From contig PFUL01000153.1 in assembly GCA_002790095.1 (NCBI GenBank), forward strand, positions 1 through 40,142: a DNA stretch of 40,142 bases. Reading direction: 5' to 3'. The stretch's first letter is position 1. Every line of letters starts with the position of its first letter. The position numbers and the translations under genes are program-made. This DNA is from Elusimicrobia bacterium CG_4_9_14_3_um_filter_62_55. GTDB taxonomy: Bacteria > Elusimicrobiota > Elusimicrobia > UBA1565. Shown piece after piece: positions 1-13,900 of the stretch. Under the pieces are notes generated by a model. That model saw nothing but the letters and a program-made list of their open reading frames with translations. It did not search any database and was not told the DNA's origin.

Positions 1-1
1 C

Positions 2-1984
2 TTCGACCTCGAGGTGGTGAACCCCGACGCGCGCTCGGGACTCAAGGTGGGCGTCGGCACCATCACCGTGCCCTCGGGCGAGCTCACCAACCCGGTCGAG
101 CCGCTCGTCTACACGACCGGCATCTCCCAGATCAATGGGACGGCTTCCTATAATCCGCTTCAGAAGCCGGTCTCGACCGGCACGGCCCAGGTGAAGCTCA
201 CCTTGGTCACGGACCCCGATGGGCCCGACGACGGGAAGTTCTTCACCGGCGCCGGCTGGAGCCCGGCCGAGACCTGGCTTAACTCGTCGCCCGATCCGGA
301 CAACGCGACCTGGAAGTACACCGGGTGGACGGCTCTCTACCAGGAGGACGGACACGAGTACCGGATCGACGTGCGCGGCAGGACGGAGGACCGCGGCTTC
401 GGACAGCCCGGCAACCCCTCGATCTTCACCGTGGACAAGGTGCCTCCCTCGGTCGCGTTCGTAGCGCCGGCGGCCAACTCCTCCCAGAGCAACTCCTTCT
501 CCGCCATTGCCGGCACGGCGATCGACCTCAACGGAAGCGGCCTCGACCGCGTCTGGTTCTTCGCCGCCGACACGGTCGGCACCGGCTCGGCCGGCGACGA
601 CGTCTACTGGACCGGCGCCGCGTGGGACACGGGCAACCCGGGAGTCGTGAGCTGGGTCGAGTTCAACGAGAGCCCGTTCAACGAGCCCGACAACGACGGG
701 GCCAAGAGCTTCGACGTCCTCAACGTGGAGTTGACCTGGCCGTCGTTCGAGGACGGCAAGAAATACCGGGTCCAGCTCCGCTCGAGCGACGACCTCTCCC
801 AGGAGAACGCGCCCTCGGCCACCGAGCGCGAGTTCTTCTACGACATCAGCCGGCCGACGGTGACGTTGCTGGCTCCGGTGCTGCCGTTGGGAGAGCAGTC
901 GGCCGGGTCGCCCTGGAAGAACCAGCTCCCGACGATCACCGGCACGATCGAGGACAACGTCGCCGACACGATCATCGGCAAGCGCTTCATCAAGCTCAAG
1001 ATCGTCGAGCAGGGCGGCACGCCGCTCTGGGACTGGCATACCTTGACTTTTGCCCCGTCGGTCGCCCTGGCGAGCTGGTCGATCGACGTCTCGACGACCC
1101 CCTACCAGAACGGCTTCTGGTACCAGGTGCTGGTCTACGCCGAGGACGCCGCGGGCAACAAGCACGGCACGCAGCTCGCGCCCGCGACGAGCGGCTACTT
1201 CCGGTTCGACGGCGGCCCCGCGTCCGGGGACGAGCCGACCGCGACGCTCGAGTCCCCGGCGAGCCCGGCCGAGGGCTCCGCGATCAACACGCTGCCGGTG
1301 CTGACCGGCACGGCCGTGGACCCCACCTCGGGCGCCGACCTCGTCGAGTACCGGCTCAAGGACGACATCACCGGCGAGTACTGGGACCCCGACGGGGGCG
1401 GGGGCTTGGGCGCTTGGAGCTCGACCCCCGGCATCGACACGACCTGGTTCGCCGCGACGATGACCGTGACCGGCGGGCAGCCCACCGATCCGAGCACGTG
1501 GGAGCTCACCGGCGTCACGTACAACTCCGGCAAACGCTTCAAGCTGTTCTACCGCGCCCGGGACCGTGCGGCCAACTACACGGCGAACTGGTCGACGCGC
1601 ACGTTCCGCTACGACAACCAGGCCCCGATCACGCAGGTGACGATCCCGGACTCCGCGTCCCCCGATCACTTCAAGTCGGCGTCCGAGATCCAGCAGATCC
1701 AGGGCACGTACGACGACCCGGGTTTCTCGGGCGTGAGCGACCTGCGGGTCCGGATCCAGCGCGCCACCGACAACCTTTATTGGGACTACGCGGGCAACTG
1801 GGTCGCGTTCTCGGAGGCCATCCAGACCCCGGCGGGGGGCGCGTTCAGCCAGGACACGAACTTCCTGGACGCGGACCTAAACGACGGGACCAGCTACTAC
1901 GTCTTCGCGTTCTCCCACGACGCGGCGACGAACGTGGAGACCGTCGCGGTCAAGGCCACGTTCTTCTTCGACGGGCAGAAGCCG
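2..1984 (+). other. N-terminal visible part of the Ig-like array (five domains)
   Basis: Five Ig/cadherin-like domains begin at about nt 2 (possibly incomplete), 449, 857, 1238 and 1628. Boundaries are placed after the Pro that ends each linker, such as VDKVPP, YDISRP and YDNQAP. Domains 2-5 carry the array signatures: a GT[AIY]xD turn, YW[TD] or LWDW aromatic motifs, and Asp-Ala-Ala or similar near the last strands. The first domain has NGTASYN in place of GTAxD and YRIDVRG in place of RAxDxAGN. Those are features of the type-3 domain of the later super-repeats, so this block may be the tail of a further, diverged unit. There are no cysteines in this stretch. Confidence 0.75.
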
Positions 1985-4900
1985 GTCGCCAAGCCGGTCT
2001 ATCCCGCGGGGGACCGGCTCAACTCGCTCCCCACGGTCTCGGGAACCGTCAGCGATCCGAGCCCCACTTCGCCCTCTCCCGGCGAGATCACCCTCGTCGA
2101 GACGCAGCTCGAGCGCCAGTCCGACAACTTCCACTGGGACGGCGGGAACTGGGTCAGCGACATCCCGGGCACGGTCTGGCGCAACGCCTGGCAGGCGGAC
2201 TTCGGCGCCTTCGGACCGCCGCAGAGCGGGACCTTCACCTGGACCTATCCGAACGCCACCTTCCCCGACCCGCTCATCGCCGGGACCTTGGTCAACGGGG
2301 AGACCTACCGGTTCCGCGCGAGGGCGACCGACAAGGCCGGCAACGTGCAGACCGCCTTCTTCACGAACACCTGGGTCCACGACGTGAGCAGCCCCGTCGT
2401 CAAGATCACGATCCCGAACGCGACGCCCACGACGAGCATCTCCTCGGTGGACGGGACGGCGCTGGACCCGGCGCCGGGGCTCATCCAGGAGGTGCGGGTC
2501 TGGTACCGGCACGTGGACGGCTCGTGCGCCTCGCCCTGCACGGGCAACGAGCAGTGGTGGGATCCTGCGACCGGGCAGTTCAACCTTGTGGGCTCGGCGC
2601 CGCCGGCCGCCGCCTACGCGAGCGCGGCGGTGACGGGCGTCGACTGGACGTTTACGGGCGACTCGACCCCGACCTTCTCCAACAACCAGTCCTACCAGAT
2701 CTTCGCGCGCGGCGTGGACGTCTCCTCGAACACGAGCCCGTTCCCGGGTCTCGGCAGCCCGGCGGACCGCACCGCCGGCGGGCTGGCCAAGGCGGCGGGC
2801 GCCTCGGGCGCGGGCACCTTCATCTTCTTCGAGTTCCGCCAGCCGCCGCCCGAGTCGGACATCGCGATCCCGGCGACGGACGGCAATTTCTATCCGATCG
2901 CGGGAGGCTCCGCGCTCAACTCCGTGAACGGGTCGCAGACCAACGGGACGACCGTGCAGATCCGGATCACGAACGTGACGACCCAGCCCGACCAGGTCTA
3001 TACGTGGGGGCTCGGGCCCGGCTGGCAGTCGACCTCCACGTGGCTCGGCGGCTGCAGCGATACCGACTATACGCCGGGCGAGGCGACCTGCGGCTTCCAC
3101 GGCGTGGACAGCCTCTCGTGGTCGAAAGACCTGACGGGGATCTGGCCCGCGGGCACGAACGACTTCCGGCTGGAGGTCCGCGGCATCCAGGGCACGCTCG
3201 TGGAGACTCCTCCGTTCGCGCAGAGGACGTTCGTGGTGGACGGCCAAAACCCCTCCGCCTCGGTGACGAACCCCGACGCGTCCGGGGGCGCGCGATCGGG
3301 GCAGGTGCGCTTCACGACCGCGACGGCCTCCGACGTTAGCCCGGGCCTGCTCGACTTCGCGACCGCCAAGTTCCAGATTTTCCTTTCCTCGGACACGGGC
3401 ACGCGCTGGAACGGCTCGGCCTGGGTCACGTCCGCGTCCGAACTCCTGGCGGCTTCGCCGGAGGGCGGGGGGAACTTCCAGTACAGCGACGCCTCTCTAC
3501 AGGCCGACACGGTGTTCGAGGACGGGGTCCGCTATACCGTCGAGTTCCGCATCGCGGACCGGGCCGGGAACACCACGATCACGAACCGCGAGTTCCGCTA
3601 CGACCTCGGGACGCCGAGCGGCGGGATCTCGGTCCCCTCCGCGGACCTGAGCACGAACAGCCTCACCCAGCTCTCGGGCGCCTTCACGGACCCGGACCCG
3701 AACCTGGGCGACAACCCCGGCGACACGGAGCCCTCCGGCGTGGCCCAGGTCGAGGTGCTGCTCAAGGCGCGGGGCTCGTTCAACGCGACCTGGCTCGGGA
3801 CCTACGGCGGCAGCATCGCCGACTGGGATGACTCGGCCTCCAAGTACGACGAGTCCCATTGGATCGACGCCGCCGTCTGGCAGACTTCGTGGAGCATCGT
3901 GCTGCCCTCCCTGTTGCCGGTCAACAATCACAAGTTCTCGGCCTGGATCCGCGTCACCGACAACGCCGGCAACCAGTCCGGGACGCCGTCCACGGTCGAG
4001 CTCGACGCGAACCAGAACGCGGGCGGCTCTCCAGCCCACACCTTCACCTTCGACGCGACGGACCCGCTCACCGACACGACGATCCCGCTCGCCGGCGAGT
4101 CCCTCCCCGGCGGGCTCGAGACGATCGCCGGGACCGCGGACGACGCGGGCGTGGAGCCGAGCGGGATCCTCGAGGTCCGCATGAAGCTCGGCCGATCGGA
4201 CGGCTCGTATTGGCACTTCGTCTCGAACAACTGGACCGCGACGGCGAACGACAACTTCGGCGTTACGGGAACCGACTCGTGGAGCAAGCCGCTCTCGGCC
4301 TCGGCCGTCCAGAACGGCTACCGCTACGACGTCATCGCCTTCGCCAGGGACAACGCGGGGAATAACCTCACGGGAGCGATCTCCTCTACGAGCACCTTCG
4401 TCGTCGACTTCACCTCGCCGACCTCGAAAGTCTCATTCCCGGGCACCGGGGGATTCGCGGGCGCCGGAGCCATCGCGATCCAGGGTACCGCCGACGACCG
4501 GTACTGCGCGATCGTCGCCGGCTCCTGCCCCGGCGCCGGCGGCCGAGACCACCAGAGCGGGATCGAGGCCTCCGTCGTGAACGCCTCCAGCGTCGCGATC
4601 GCGCTCGAGCGCGTCTTGGACGGCTTCTACTGGAACGGCCTGTCTTTCGCCGACACGAGCGGTTCCCCGGCCTGGTCGACGGCGACCTACGTCGGAGACT
4701 CGAGCGGCACGTTCAGCTATTTCCTCCCGGCGGGAGCGCTCTCCGACTTGGCGACGTACCGGATATCCTCTCGCGTGTTCCGCGACCGGGCCGGCGACCG
4801 GCAGCTCGTCTTTACGACGAACACGTTCTCGGCGGACTTCTCCCCGCCGGCTTCCGTCGTCACCGATCCCGCTCACAACTCGACCAAGGAGTCGATCGCG

Positions 4901-7900
4901 ACCATACTCGGTACCGCTCAGGACGTCGGCGCTGCGGGCATCTCGAGCGTCTACGTCGCCTACTACAGCGAGACGCTCGACCAATGGTGGAGCAAGTCGG
5001 CGAAGACGTTCAGTCTCGCCAATCCTGTCAGCCAAACCCCTCCCGACGAGCCCGACGGGTCGTCGGACTATTGGGTCGAGGCGAGCACCAATAATCTCAC
5101 TCCGGTAAACTGGAGCGCTACGGGAGCTTCGACCCCCACGTTCGTGTCGGACAGCTTCTACCATGTGCTCGTGGCCGCCGCGGACAAGGGACTCAACCGC
5201 GAGGCGCGACCCGCGACGCCCGCCGCCGACACGAGCCGCATCCGCTTCCAGTTCATCGCGCCGATCCCGCGCTCGGGGATCATCCTCCCCCAGTCGGGGG
5301 ACCACTTCCAATCGGCCGCGGTGAGCCTGACCGGCACGGCCAACGACGTCGCGACGGGCGAGGAGCTCCGCATCAAGGACATCACGGGCGGGACGCATCT
5401 CGCGTGGGACCGGACCTTGTTCCCGCTGGCGGGCTCCTGGAAGTCGACCACGGCCTTCAACGGCTTCAACGCGGCCGAGTACACGGACACCGCGACGCCG
5501 AACGACGACACCTGGCAATACACGAGGATCGGCGCGGCGGACTGGATCGAGAACGGGACGTTCCGCAAGTTCCGCCTCGAGGCCCGGGCGCTGGGCACGC
5601 CGACCGAGAGCCCGGCGCAGTCCGTCGAGTTCTTCGTCGACGACGTCGTCCCGCAGGCCGGGATCACCCTCCCGGACCGGAGCTACCACAGGCAGTTGCC
5701 GATGCTCTCGGGCACGGCGACCGACAACGCCGATCCGGAGCCGAGCTCCCAGAAAGGCGTCTACTTCAGAGTGAAGCGCAACTCCGACGGCTGGTATTGG
5801 GACTTCACGCTGGGTCAGTTCGTCTCGACGGCGGTGAACTGCATCTCGGGGACCGACGCCACCTGCGCGGTCGCGGCGGGCGGCGGCGGCTCGTACTCGG
5901 CGACGCACGCCAAGTTCGCGGACGGGACGGCGTTCGTCAACGATCAGCTCTACGTGGTCGAGCTCGTCGTCAAGGACAAGGCCGGCAACGCCTTCACCGC
6001 CTCGCGCAGCTTCACCTGGGACTTGGACGCCCCGGCCGCCCAGATCGACGAGCCGAGCGGTATCGGGGCGATCAACTCCCTTTCGACGCTGACCGGGACG
6101 GCCGACGACGACTTCTCGATCTACGCGACGAGCGTCTCACTGCGGTCCATCCCCAAGGACAAGTGCTTCAACCCCGGCACCGGCTCATTCAACAAGGCCT
6201 GCCCCTATTGGCTCGGCACCTCCTCGAGCCCGGTCACAGCCTTGCGGCAGCAGTGGTCCTTCACGCACGCCGGACTGAACTCGGCCCTGAGCCTCGCGAA
6301 CACGCACTACACCTTGCTCGCCCGGTCAATCGACGCCGCGGGCAACGAGGACGCGGTCTTCTTCGCGGGCGCGGCCTCGCGGACCTTCCTCTTCGACGAC
6401 AAGTCGCCCACGACCGCGATGACCTTCCCTGCCGACGGGGGGGGCTACAAGAGCAGCGCCGTCGGAGGCATCGCCAACCCGATCGCGGGGTCTGCGGACG
6501 AGGTGAACCTGCCTTGGGGCGCCGGCCTGCGCCGTGTCGAGCTGCGGATCGGCTACTTCCTCGCGGGCGACGACACCTATTACTGGCTGCCTGGGCCGCA
6601 GCTTTGGTCCTCGGGGACCCTGGCCAACGGCGGCTATTTCGACACCGGCGCGGACCCCTTGGGGGCGGGGTCGATCTCCTGGGACTACGACGTGCCCGTC
6701 GCCTGGACGGCCTCGGACCGGCTCTACACCGTCGAGTCGCGGGCGGAGGACGACAGCTACCTCGCCGACGGCACGGCCTCGGGCAACGTCGGCGTTCCCC
6801 AGACGGCGGGCGTGGACGTCCGGAGCTTCGTGGTGGACGACAGCCTGCCGACGGTCGCGTTGACCGCGCCGACGACCGGGTACCTCCCCGCGCTGACGCT
6901 GATCGCCGGAACGGCGAACGGAGACCTCTCAGGATTGGACCGGATCGAACTGCGCATCCGTCGCGTCGGCGGAGGGGCCGACGAGGATTGGACCGGCTCC
7001 TCGTGGACCGCGCTGAACATTCACTACTCGACCGCGGCGTTCACGCCGGGAAGCGGGAACATCCCGTGGACCTACGACGATTTGGCCGGCGCCTTCCAGA
7101 ACGCGCAGGATTATCGGCTCTACCTCCGCGTTACGGACCTTTCCGGGAACCAGCGCATCGCTCCGGCCGGGGGGGACTTCACCTTCCGCCTCGATGACGC
7201 CCCGCCGACCGCCGCGCTGACCCGCCCCCCGGACCCGAGCATCGCGCTCAGCCCGCCCCCGTATTCGAACGCGCTCGCCTCGACGCGGCAGTTGACAATA
7301 ATCTCGGGCACCGCGACCGAGCCGGGCGGATTGCCGTCGGGTATTTCTCAGACCTGGGTCGCGATCGCTTCGGGATCCGGCTCGGGGGCGATGTGGTACA
7401 GCACGATCACGGCGCAGTTCAGCGTCGGCCCGCAACTCGCGATCCACTGGGCGACGACCGTCGTCAACGGCAGCCCGTGGTCGTGGAACGAGCCCGCGAT
7501 GACGAACCTCCTCGCAAACGGCAATGTCTATACGGTCTTCATGCGGGTCTTAGACGGGGCGGGGAACTCGATCGGGGACGTTTTGAACTTCAACAGCGCG
7601 GGCGCGATCTCGGAACCGTTCCTCTATGACGACGTGATCCCGACCCTCGGGATAGAGGCCCCGTCCGTCGCGTCGCACAACGCCGGCCTCGCGACGCTGT
7701 CGGGTACCGCGAGAGACCCGGGCGCCGGGCCTTCCGGCGTCAGCAAGGTCCGGATCGCGGTCCGCGATATCGGCGCGGGCAAGTGGTGGAATTTCACGCT
7801 CAACAACGGATACAACGTCATCGACCCGCCGGCGATCACCGGCGACGGGTGGACCGAGGCGTCTCTAGTGCAAAACGATCCGGTTCGCTGCCAGGGGGGA

Positions 7901-10900
7901 ACGCAGAACTTCTGCTGGTCGATTTCGTTCCCGGTCGGCCGCTACGTCGAGGGATTGAGCTACCAGGTCGTCGCGCGGGCCGAGGATACGGCGACGAATA
8001 CCGACGACGGCGCCCCCGGCGGCGGCGAGGGAAAAACCTTCATTTACGACAATACGCCGGCGGTTATCGTGGCGACCTTCCCTGCTCTGGGAGGGGCCTA
8101 CAACCTGGCGGGTCTGAGCGCGCTTGCCGGGACCGCCGACGATTCCGGAACCGGAAATTCGGGCAACGCCCAGGTTCAGATCCTGCTCAAAAACGATACC
8201 TTGGGCAGCTACTGGACCGGCCTTGCCGCCGATTTCGACGCCCCGCCGGGAGGATACGACAACTGGGTGACGGTCGGCGGCACGGATCAATGGAGCATCA
8301 ATTGGCCGACGCTCAACGACAATACCCCTTATGTCGTGTGGCTGCGCACGACCGACAACGCGGTGAACACCTCGACGCACCCGGCCTATCCGTCTCCGGA
8401 TCACTCCTCGCATCTCGACGCGAACAAATATCCCGACGGGGTCACCCCGGCCCTGAGCTTTACTTTTGACGATTCCCTGCCGGTATCGGAAGTGATCGAG
8501 CCGGCGAACGGCGCCTTCATCAACGACCTTGCATCGCTTGCCACGATCTCGGGAACGGTCTGGTCGGATCCGGCGGATTCCGCGAACGCGAGCCCGATCG
8601 ATCAGTTGCTCGCGAACCTCTGGTGCTCGGGCTGCGCGCCGGGCGCCGTTCCCGGGTGGTGGAACGGTTCGGTTTGGGGCGCCGGGGCGGAGCCTGCGCC
8701 GCTGTTTGGCGCGGCGGTATCCGCTCCGAGTTGGAGCGTCGGATTCTCGGTGACCTACGACGACGGCTATCAGTACAAGGCGTACACGCGCGGCCGCGAT
8801 CAGGCGCTGAACCTTGAGGTTCCCGAAGCGGTCGGAACCTTCGTCGTGGACCTGACGCGTCCCGAAGCGAAGACCGTGTTCCCCGCGCATTTGGGATCCG
8901 CCGGCGCAGGCACCGTCATGATCGCCGGCACGGCGGACGACCGTTTCTGCGCGTTCAATCCGGGGCTGTGCGTGGCGGGCGCGCGCGACTTCCAGGCGGG
9001 GATCGAAGCGTCGAGCGTCACCGTTTCGGTGGAGAAGCTTAGCGGCAACTGCCCGACGCTTCCCACGGTCAACAACTGCTGGTGGGACGGGAACTCGTGG
9101 GTCGATCAAGTCGCTCCGATTTGGTCGACCGGGACCTTCGTCGGGGCCTCGAGCGGTGCGTGGACATACGCATTGGCGTCGTACGCGCTGACCGACACGC
9201 AGAACTATAGAGTGTCCGCGCGGGTAAACTTCGACCGGGCCGGCAACTCGCAGATCGTGATCACGACGAATTCCTTCACCGCGGATTTTAGTCCGCCGAC
9301 GACGAAGATCCTCACGCCTCCGAATGCGACCAGCCCGGACTCGTTGCCGTTCATTTCCGGGACCTCGCTCGACGCCGGATCCGCGGGGGTGGAGACCGTC
9401 TACGCCGCCTATTACCACCAGGGCTCCAACAAATGGTGGAGTCAGGCGGCGCAGGATTTTACGCTTGCGAACCCCGGGGACAATAAGCCGCCGTTGCCGA
9501 GTCTCGACGCCACCTACTGGGTCCAGGCGTCCACCGACAACTCAACACCTGTGAATTGGTTCACCACCGGGGAGTCGACGCCGACCTTCGTGTCGGGGCA
9601 GACCTACCACGTGGTCGTCATCGCCGAGGATGTCGGTTTGAACCTCGAGGCGATTCCAGCCGCGCCGGCGGCGAACAGCGCCCGCCATTCGTTCACCTTC
9701 ACCGCGCCGACTCCGCGTTCAGAGATCGTCAAGCCCGCGGCGGGCAAACCGCATTTCTCGCCGGGTGCGGCGTCGCTCAGCGGTACCGCCAACGACCCGA
9801 CCACCGGGGCCGAGGCGCGCGTAAAGGACATCACCGTGGAACCGAATCTCGTGTGGAACGGGGGGGCGTGGATCAGTTCGGACACCTTCAACGACTTCAT
9901 CGCGATCAACTTCGTCGACAACGGCATCGGGGTGGACGACAACTGGGACTTCACGATGGCCCCGGCGTCGAATTGGACTCTCAACGGAGCGCTCCGAAAA
10001 TTCCAGATCGAGGAACGCGCAACGCCCGGTCCCGAGGCCCCGGCGAAGGGTCCCGTGGAATTCTATGTGGACGATGCGCCGCCGACGCTCGCGGTGACCC
10101 GTCCTGCGGCGCCTTTCCTTAATAAACTTTCCGCGCTGTCGGGAACGGCGGCCGACAACACCGATTCGCTCGGCGTCGGCGAGGGACAGAGCAAGACGGT
10201 GTTCTTCCGCATCGTCCGCATCGGAGACAGCGCGGTATTCGACGGCGTCGCCGGGAATTTCATCGCCCCGACCGGGAAAACCTGCTTCGCCGCGGACACC
10301 GACGACACCTGCTTGCCGGCGGTTTTCGTTTCTGGGACCCAATACAAATACGACCACGCGAAGATCGCCGACGGCACCGCGTTCACCAACAACGAGAGCT
10401 ATACCGTTGAAATCCGGGCCGAGGACGCCGCGAAGAACCCCAACACGGCCGGCTTCGGCTTCACTTGGGATCTCGATTCCCCCGCCGCGGGCATCATCCG
10501 CCCGACACTGAACGCGCCGATTAATTCCCTGAGCGCGCTGACCGGTACCGCGTCCGATGACTTTTCCATGTTCCATACGAGCGTCTCTTTGCGCAGCCTC
10601 GGCAAGAACCAGTGCTACAACCCGGGCACGGGATCGTTCAACCGGAACTGCCCGTTCTGGATCGAGACCTCCTCGGATGCGAGCGCGAACTGGACCTACA
10701 CGGACGCGAGCCTCAATTCCGCTCTGGCATTGGCCAACACGCACTATACGCTTCTGGTTCGCGCTATCGACGCGGCGACAAATCAGGACGTTTCCTATAC
10801 CGACAACGTCTCATCGTTCACCTTCCTGTTCGACAGCGCGGCGCCCGAAACCTTCTTGGCGTTTCCGGCCCATCAGCAGGCGTATAAGAGCGCGAACATC

Positions 10901-13900
10901 AGCGGCGTCGGCAACCCCATCGCCGGCAGCGTCGTCGATCCGGGCGCGCCGTGGAATTCGCCGGTCCGGAGGGTCGAATTGCGCGTCGGACATCTTGTCG
11001 CCGACGATACCTATTACTGGGAGCCGGGTCCGCAGATTTGGTCCTCGGGCACCTTGGCCAACAACGGCTACTTCGACAGCGGCGCGGTGGCGTTCACGCC
11101 GTGGTCCTACGACACTCCGATCACCTGGCTGGGAACCGATACTCAATATCGTCTCGAAGCGCGGGCCGAAGACGAAACCTTCCTCGGAAACGGAACCGCG
11201 ACCGGCAATAAAGAGGTTCCGAGTCAAATCGGGACGGACATCCGCACCTTCGTCGTCGACGACACGCCGCCGAGCGTCTCGCTGCAGGCGCCGGCGACCG
11301 GTTATTTGGCCTCCCTGACCGAGATTTCCGGAACGGCGAACGGGGATCTCGCGGGGTTGTCGCGCGTCGAACTCCGCGTTCAGCGCATCGCGGGAGGCGC
11401 CGACGAGGATTGGACGGGGTCTTCGTGGACCGCGCTCAACGAGCATTATTCGACGGCGACCTTCAGTCCAGCGCCGGGCGACATCCTCTGGAGCTACGAC
11501 GATTTAGACGGCGCTTTCCTGACCGGAGAGGATTACCGGCTGTTCATCCGGGCCTTCGACACCGCGGGCAACGAGAGACCGGCCCCCGTGAACGGGGATC
11601 TGCAGTTTCGCTACGATGATCAGACTCCCTCCGGAGGGATCACGCGTCCTCCCGGTCCGCTGCCGGCGCCGAATCCGCCCCCGTACTCGAACGCGGGCGC
11701 CTCGACGCGGCAGTTGACGGCCCTGTCGGGAACCGCGGCCGAACCTGGGGGCGTGCAGTCGGGGCTTGACGAAATTTGGGTGGCAATCTCCTCGGGTTCG
11801 GGGTCCGGCGCGAAGTGGTGGGATTACGGCGCCGGGGCGTTCAGCGTGGGACCGCAGTTGGCCATCCACTGGTCGTCGAAGGCCGTGACCGCCAATCCGT
11901 GGACCTACAACGATGCGAATCTCGCCGCCGCGTATCAAAACGGCGTTTCCTATAACGTGTTCCTGCGCATCTACGACCACTCCGGCAACGCGTTTGGGGC
12001 GGTGGTGAACTCCGACGACACGGGCGTCGTGAAGCAGAACTTCCTCTATGACGACGCGATGCCGACGGCGGCGATCGAGAAGCCGAACACGACGTTCCAT
12101 AACGCCATTTTGACGACTCTGTCGGGAACCTCGCGCGACGCGGGCGTGAGCGGCCTTTCCGGGCTCAAGGAGGTGCGGGTCGCCGTGAGGGACGTGGGCG
12201 CGGATCAGTGGTGGAACTTTACGACCGACGGCGGGTTCAACGTCGCCGACACGGACGTTAACGGCGACGCCTGGAGACTCGCGGCGCTCACGCAGGACGA
12301 TCCGGTGCGCTGCCAAAACGGCACCGAGAATTACTGCTGGAAGGTCGCCTTCTCGACGGGCCGTTACGTGGCCGGCAAGAATTATCAGGTCGTCGCGCGG
12401 CCCAAGGACAACGCGACGAATATCGATGACTCCGCGCCGCTCGGAGGCGAGGGCTATACCTTCGTTTATGACGATGCGCCGGCGGTGGTGAATTCGACAT
12501 TCCCGATCGCGGGCGCCTCGTACAACCTCGCGGGACTCGAGGCGCTGGCCGGAACGGCCGACGACTCGGCCACCGGCGCGTCCGGCGTCCAAACGGTCGA
12601 GATCCTGCTGAAGAACCCCGTCGGCAACACCTGGACCGGCGTCGGCGACGCGTTCGACTCGAACACCAACTGGGTGACCGTCAATGGAACGACCGAATGG
12701 AACAAGGCGTTTCCGAATCTGTCGGACAACGTCACTTACGTGATTTGGAAGCGTGCGACCGACGTGGCCTTAAATATCTCGACCTCGCCGACCCTCGTGG
12801 ACATCGGAAACAACCTCGAGGGCGACAGCGCGACGCCGGCTGTTTCGTTCACGTACGACAACTCGGCGCCGTATTCCGTGCTCACCTCTCCTTTGCCGAG
12901 TTCGTTCCCCTCGAACGTGGGGGCGCTCGCGACGATTTCCGGGACGGCGCACACCGACGTGGACGAACTCGTCACGAGCGGTTCACCGGTGAGCCAGGTC
13001 CTGTTGAATCTCCGCTGTTCGGGCTGCGGCGCCGGGGTGACGGCCGCATGGCGCGATTTGTCTTCTTGGGTCGCGGGAGAACCGAATCCGCCGTTGCGCA
13101 CGACGGCGTTCGCCTCCCCCGAGTGGTCGTTTTTCTTCAACGAGCCCGCGCTGTGGCGAGACGGCATGCGCTACGAAATCCACACCCGCGCGAGGGACGC
13201 GGCCGGCAATCCCGAATCGCCGAATTCGGTTTCCAGCTTCGTCGTCGACCTGACGACGCCCGCGTCGAAAACGACGTCTCCGACGCCCGGAGGCTACGCG
13301 AGCGCGTCGCTGACTCAGATCACCGGAACGGCGGACGACGAATTCTGCACCTTCAACCAGGGGCTTTGCACGGCGGGCGCGCGCGAGTACGAGGCGGGCA
13401 TCGCGGCCTCGAGCGTGGCGGTGACGCTGCGCGAAATCTTCGGCGTGAACAACTACTGGGACGGGAACGGATTCAACAGCGCGTCGCCGGTTTGGCTGGA
13501 CGCGAACTTCGTCGGCGCGTCGAGCGGCGTCTGGACGCTGCCGTTTCTCGCCGCGGATCTGACCTCGCCGCGCCAATACGAGGTCTCCTCGGCGGTGCGC
13601 GACCGCGCGGGCAACCAGGAGGTCGTCACCGTCACGACGGTCACCTTCACCTACGACATCAGCGCGCCGGTGTCTCTGGCGACGGCGCCGGTCGGCAACA
13701 TCGGCGGGATCGCCGGGATTTACGGAACGGCGAAAGACGACGCTCCGGGCTGGTTGGACCATATCGAACTGCTGATTAAGGAGACCGAGTGCGCTGACCC
13801 GGATGGAGCCTGCAACGTCAATAAGTATTGGACCGGCGCGATTTGGGACGCGAACCCGGCCTGGGTGGCCGGCGGGATCATCGGGGCGGAACTCGCGGGC

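Noticed and set aside
14-19. GTG codons as a possible start of the giant gene
   Set aside because: The frame is open upstream to the edge, the residues are mid-domain, and no signal peptide follows. They are internal Val codons.
325-3339. A 1,004-codon plus-strand frame in another phase
   Set aside because: The translation is Arg-rich and patternless, while the main frame over the same bases shows regular Ig-like motifs.
4421-13261. The A/B repetition as an assembly duplication
   Set aside because: Cognate stretches differ at many silent and replacement sites, so the copies are real diverged sequence.
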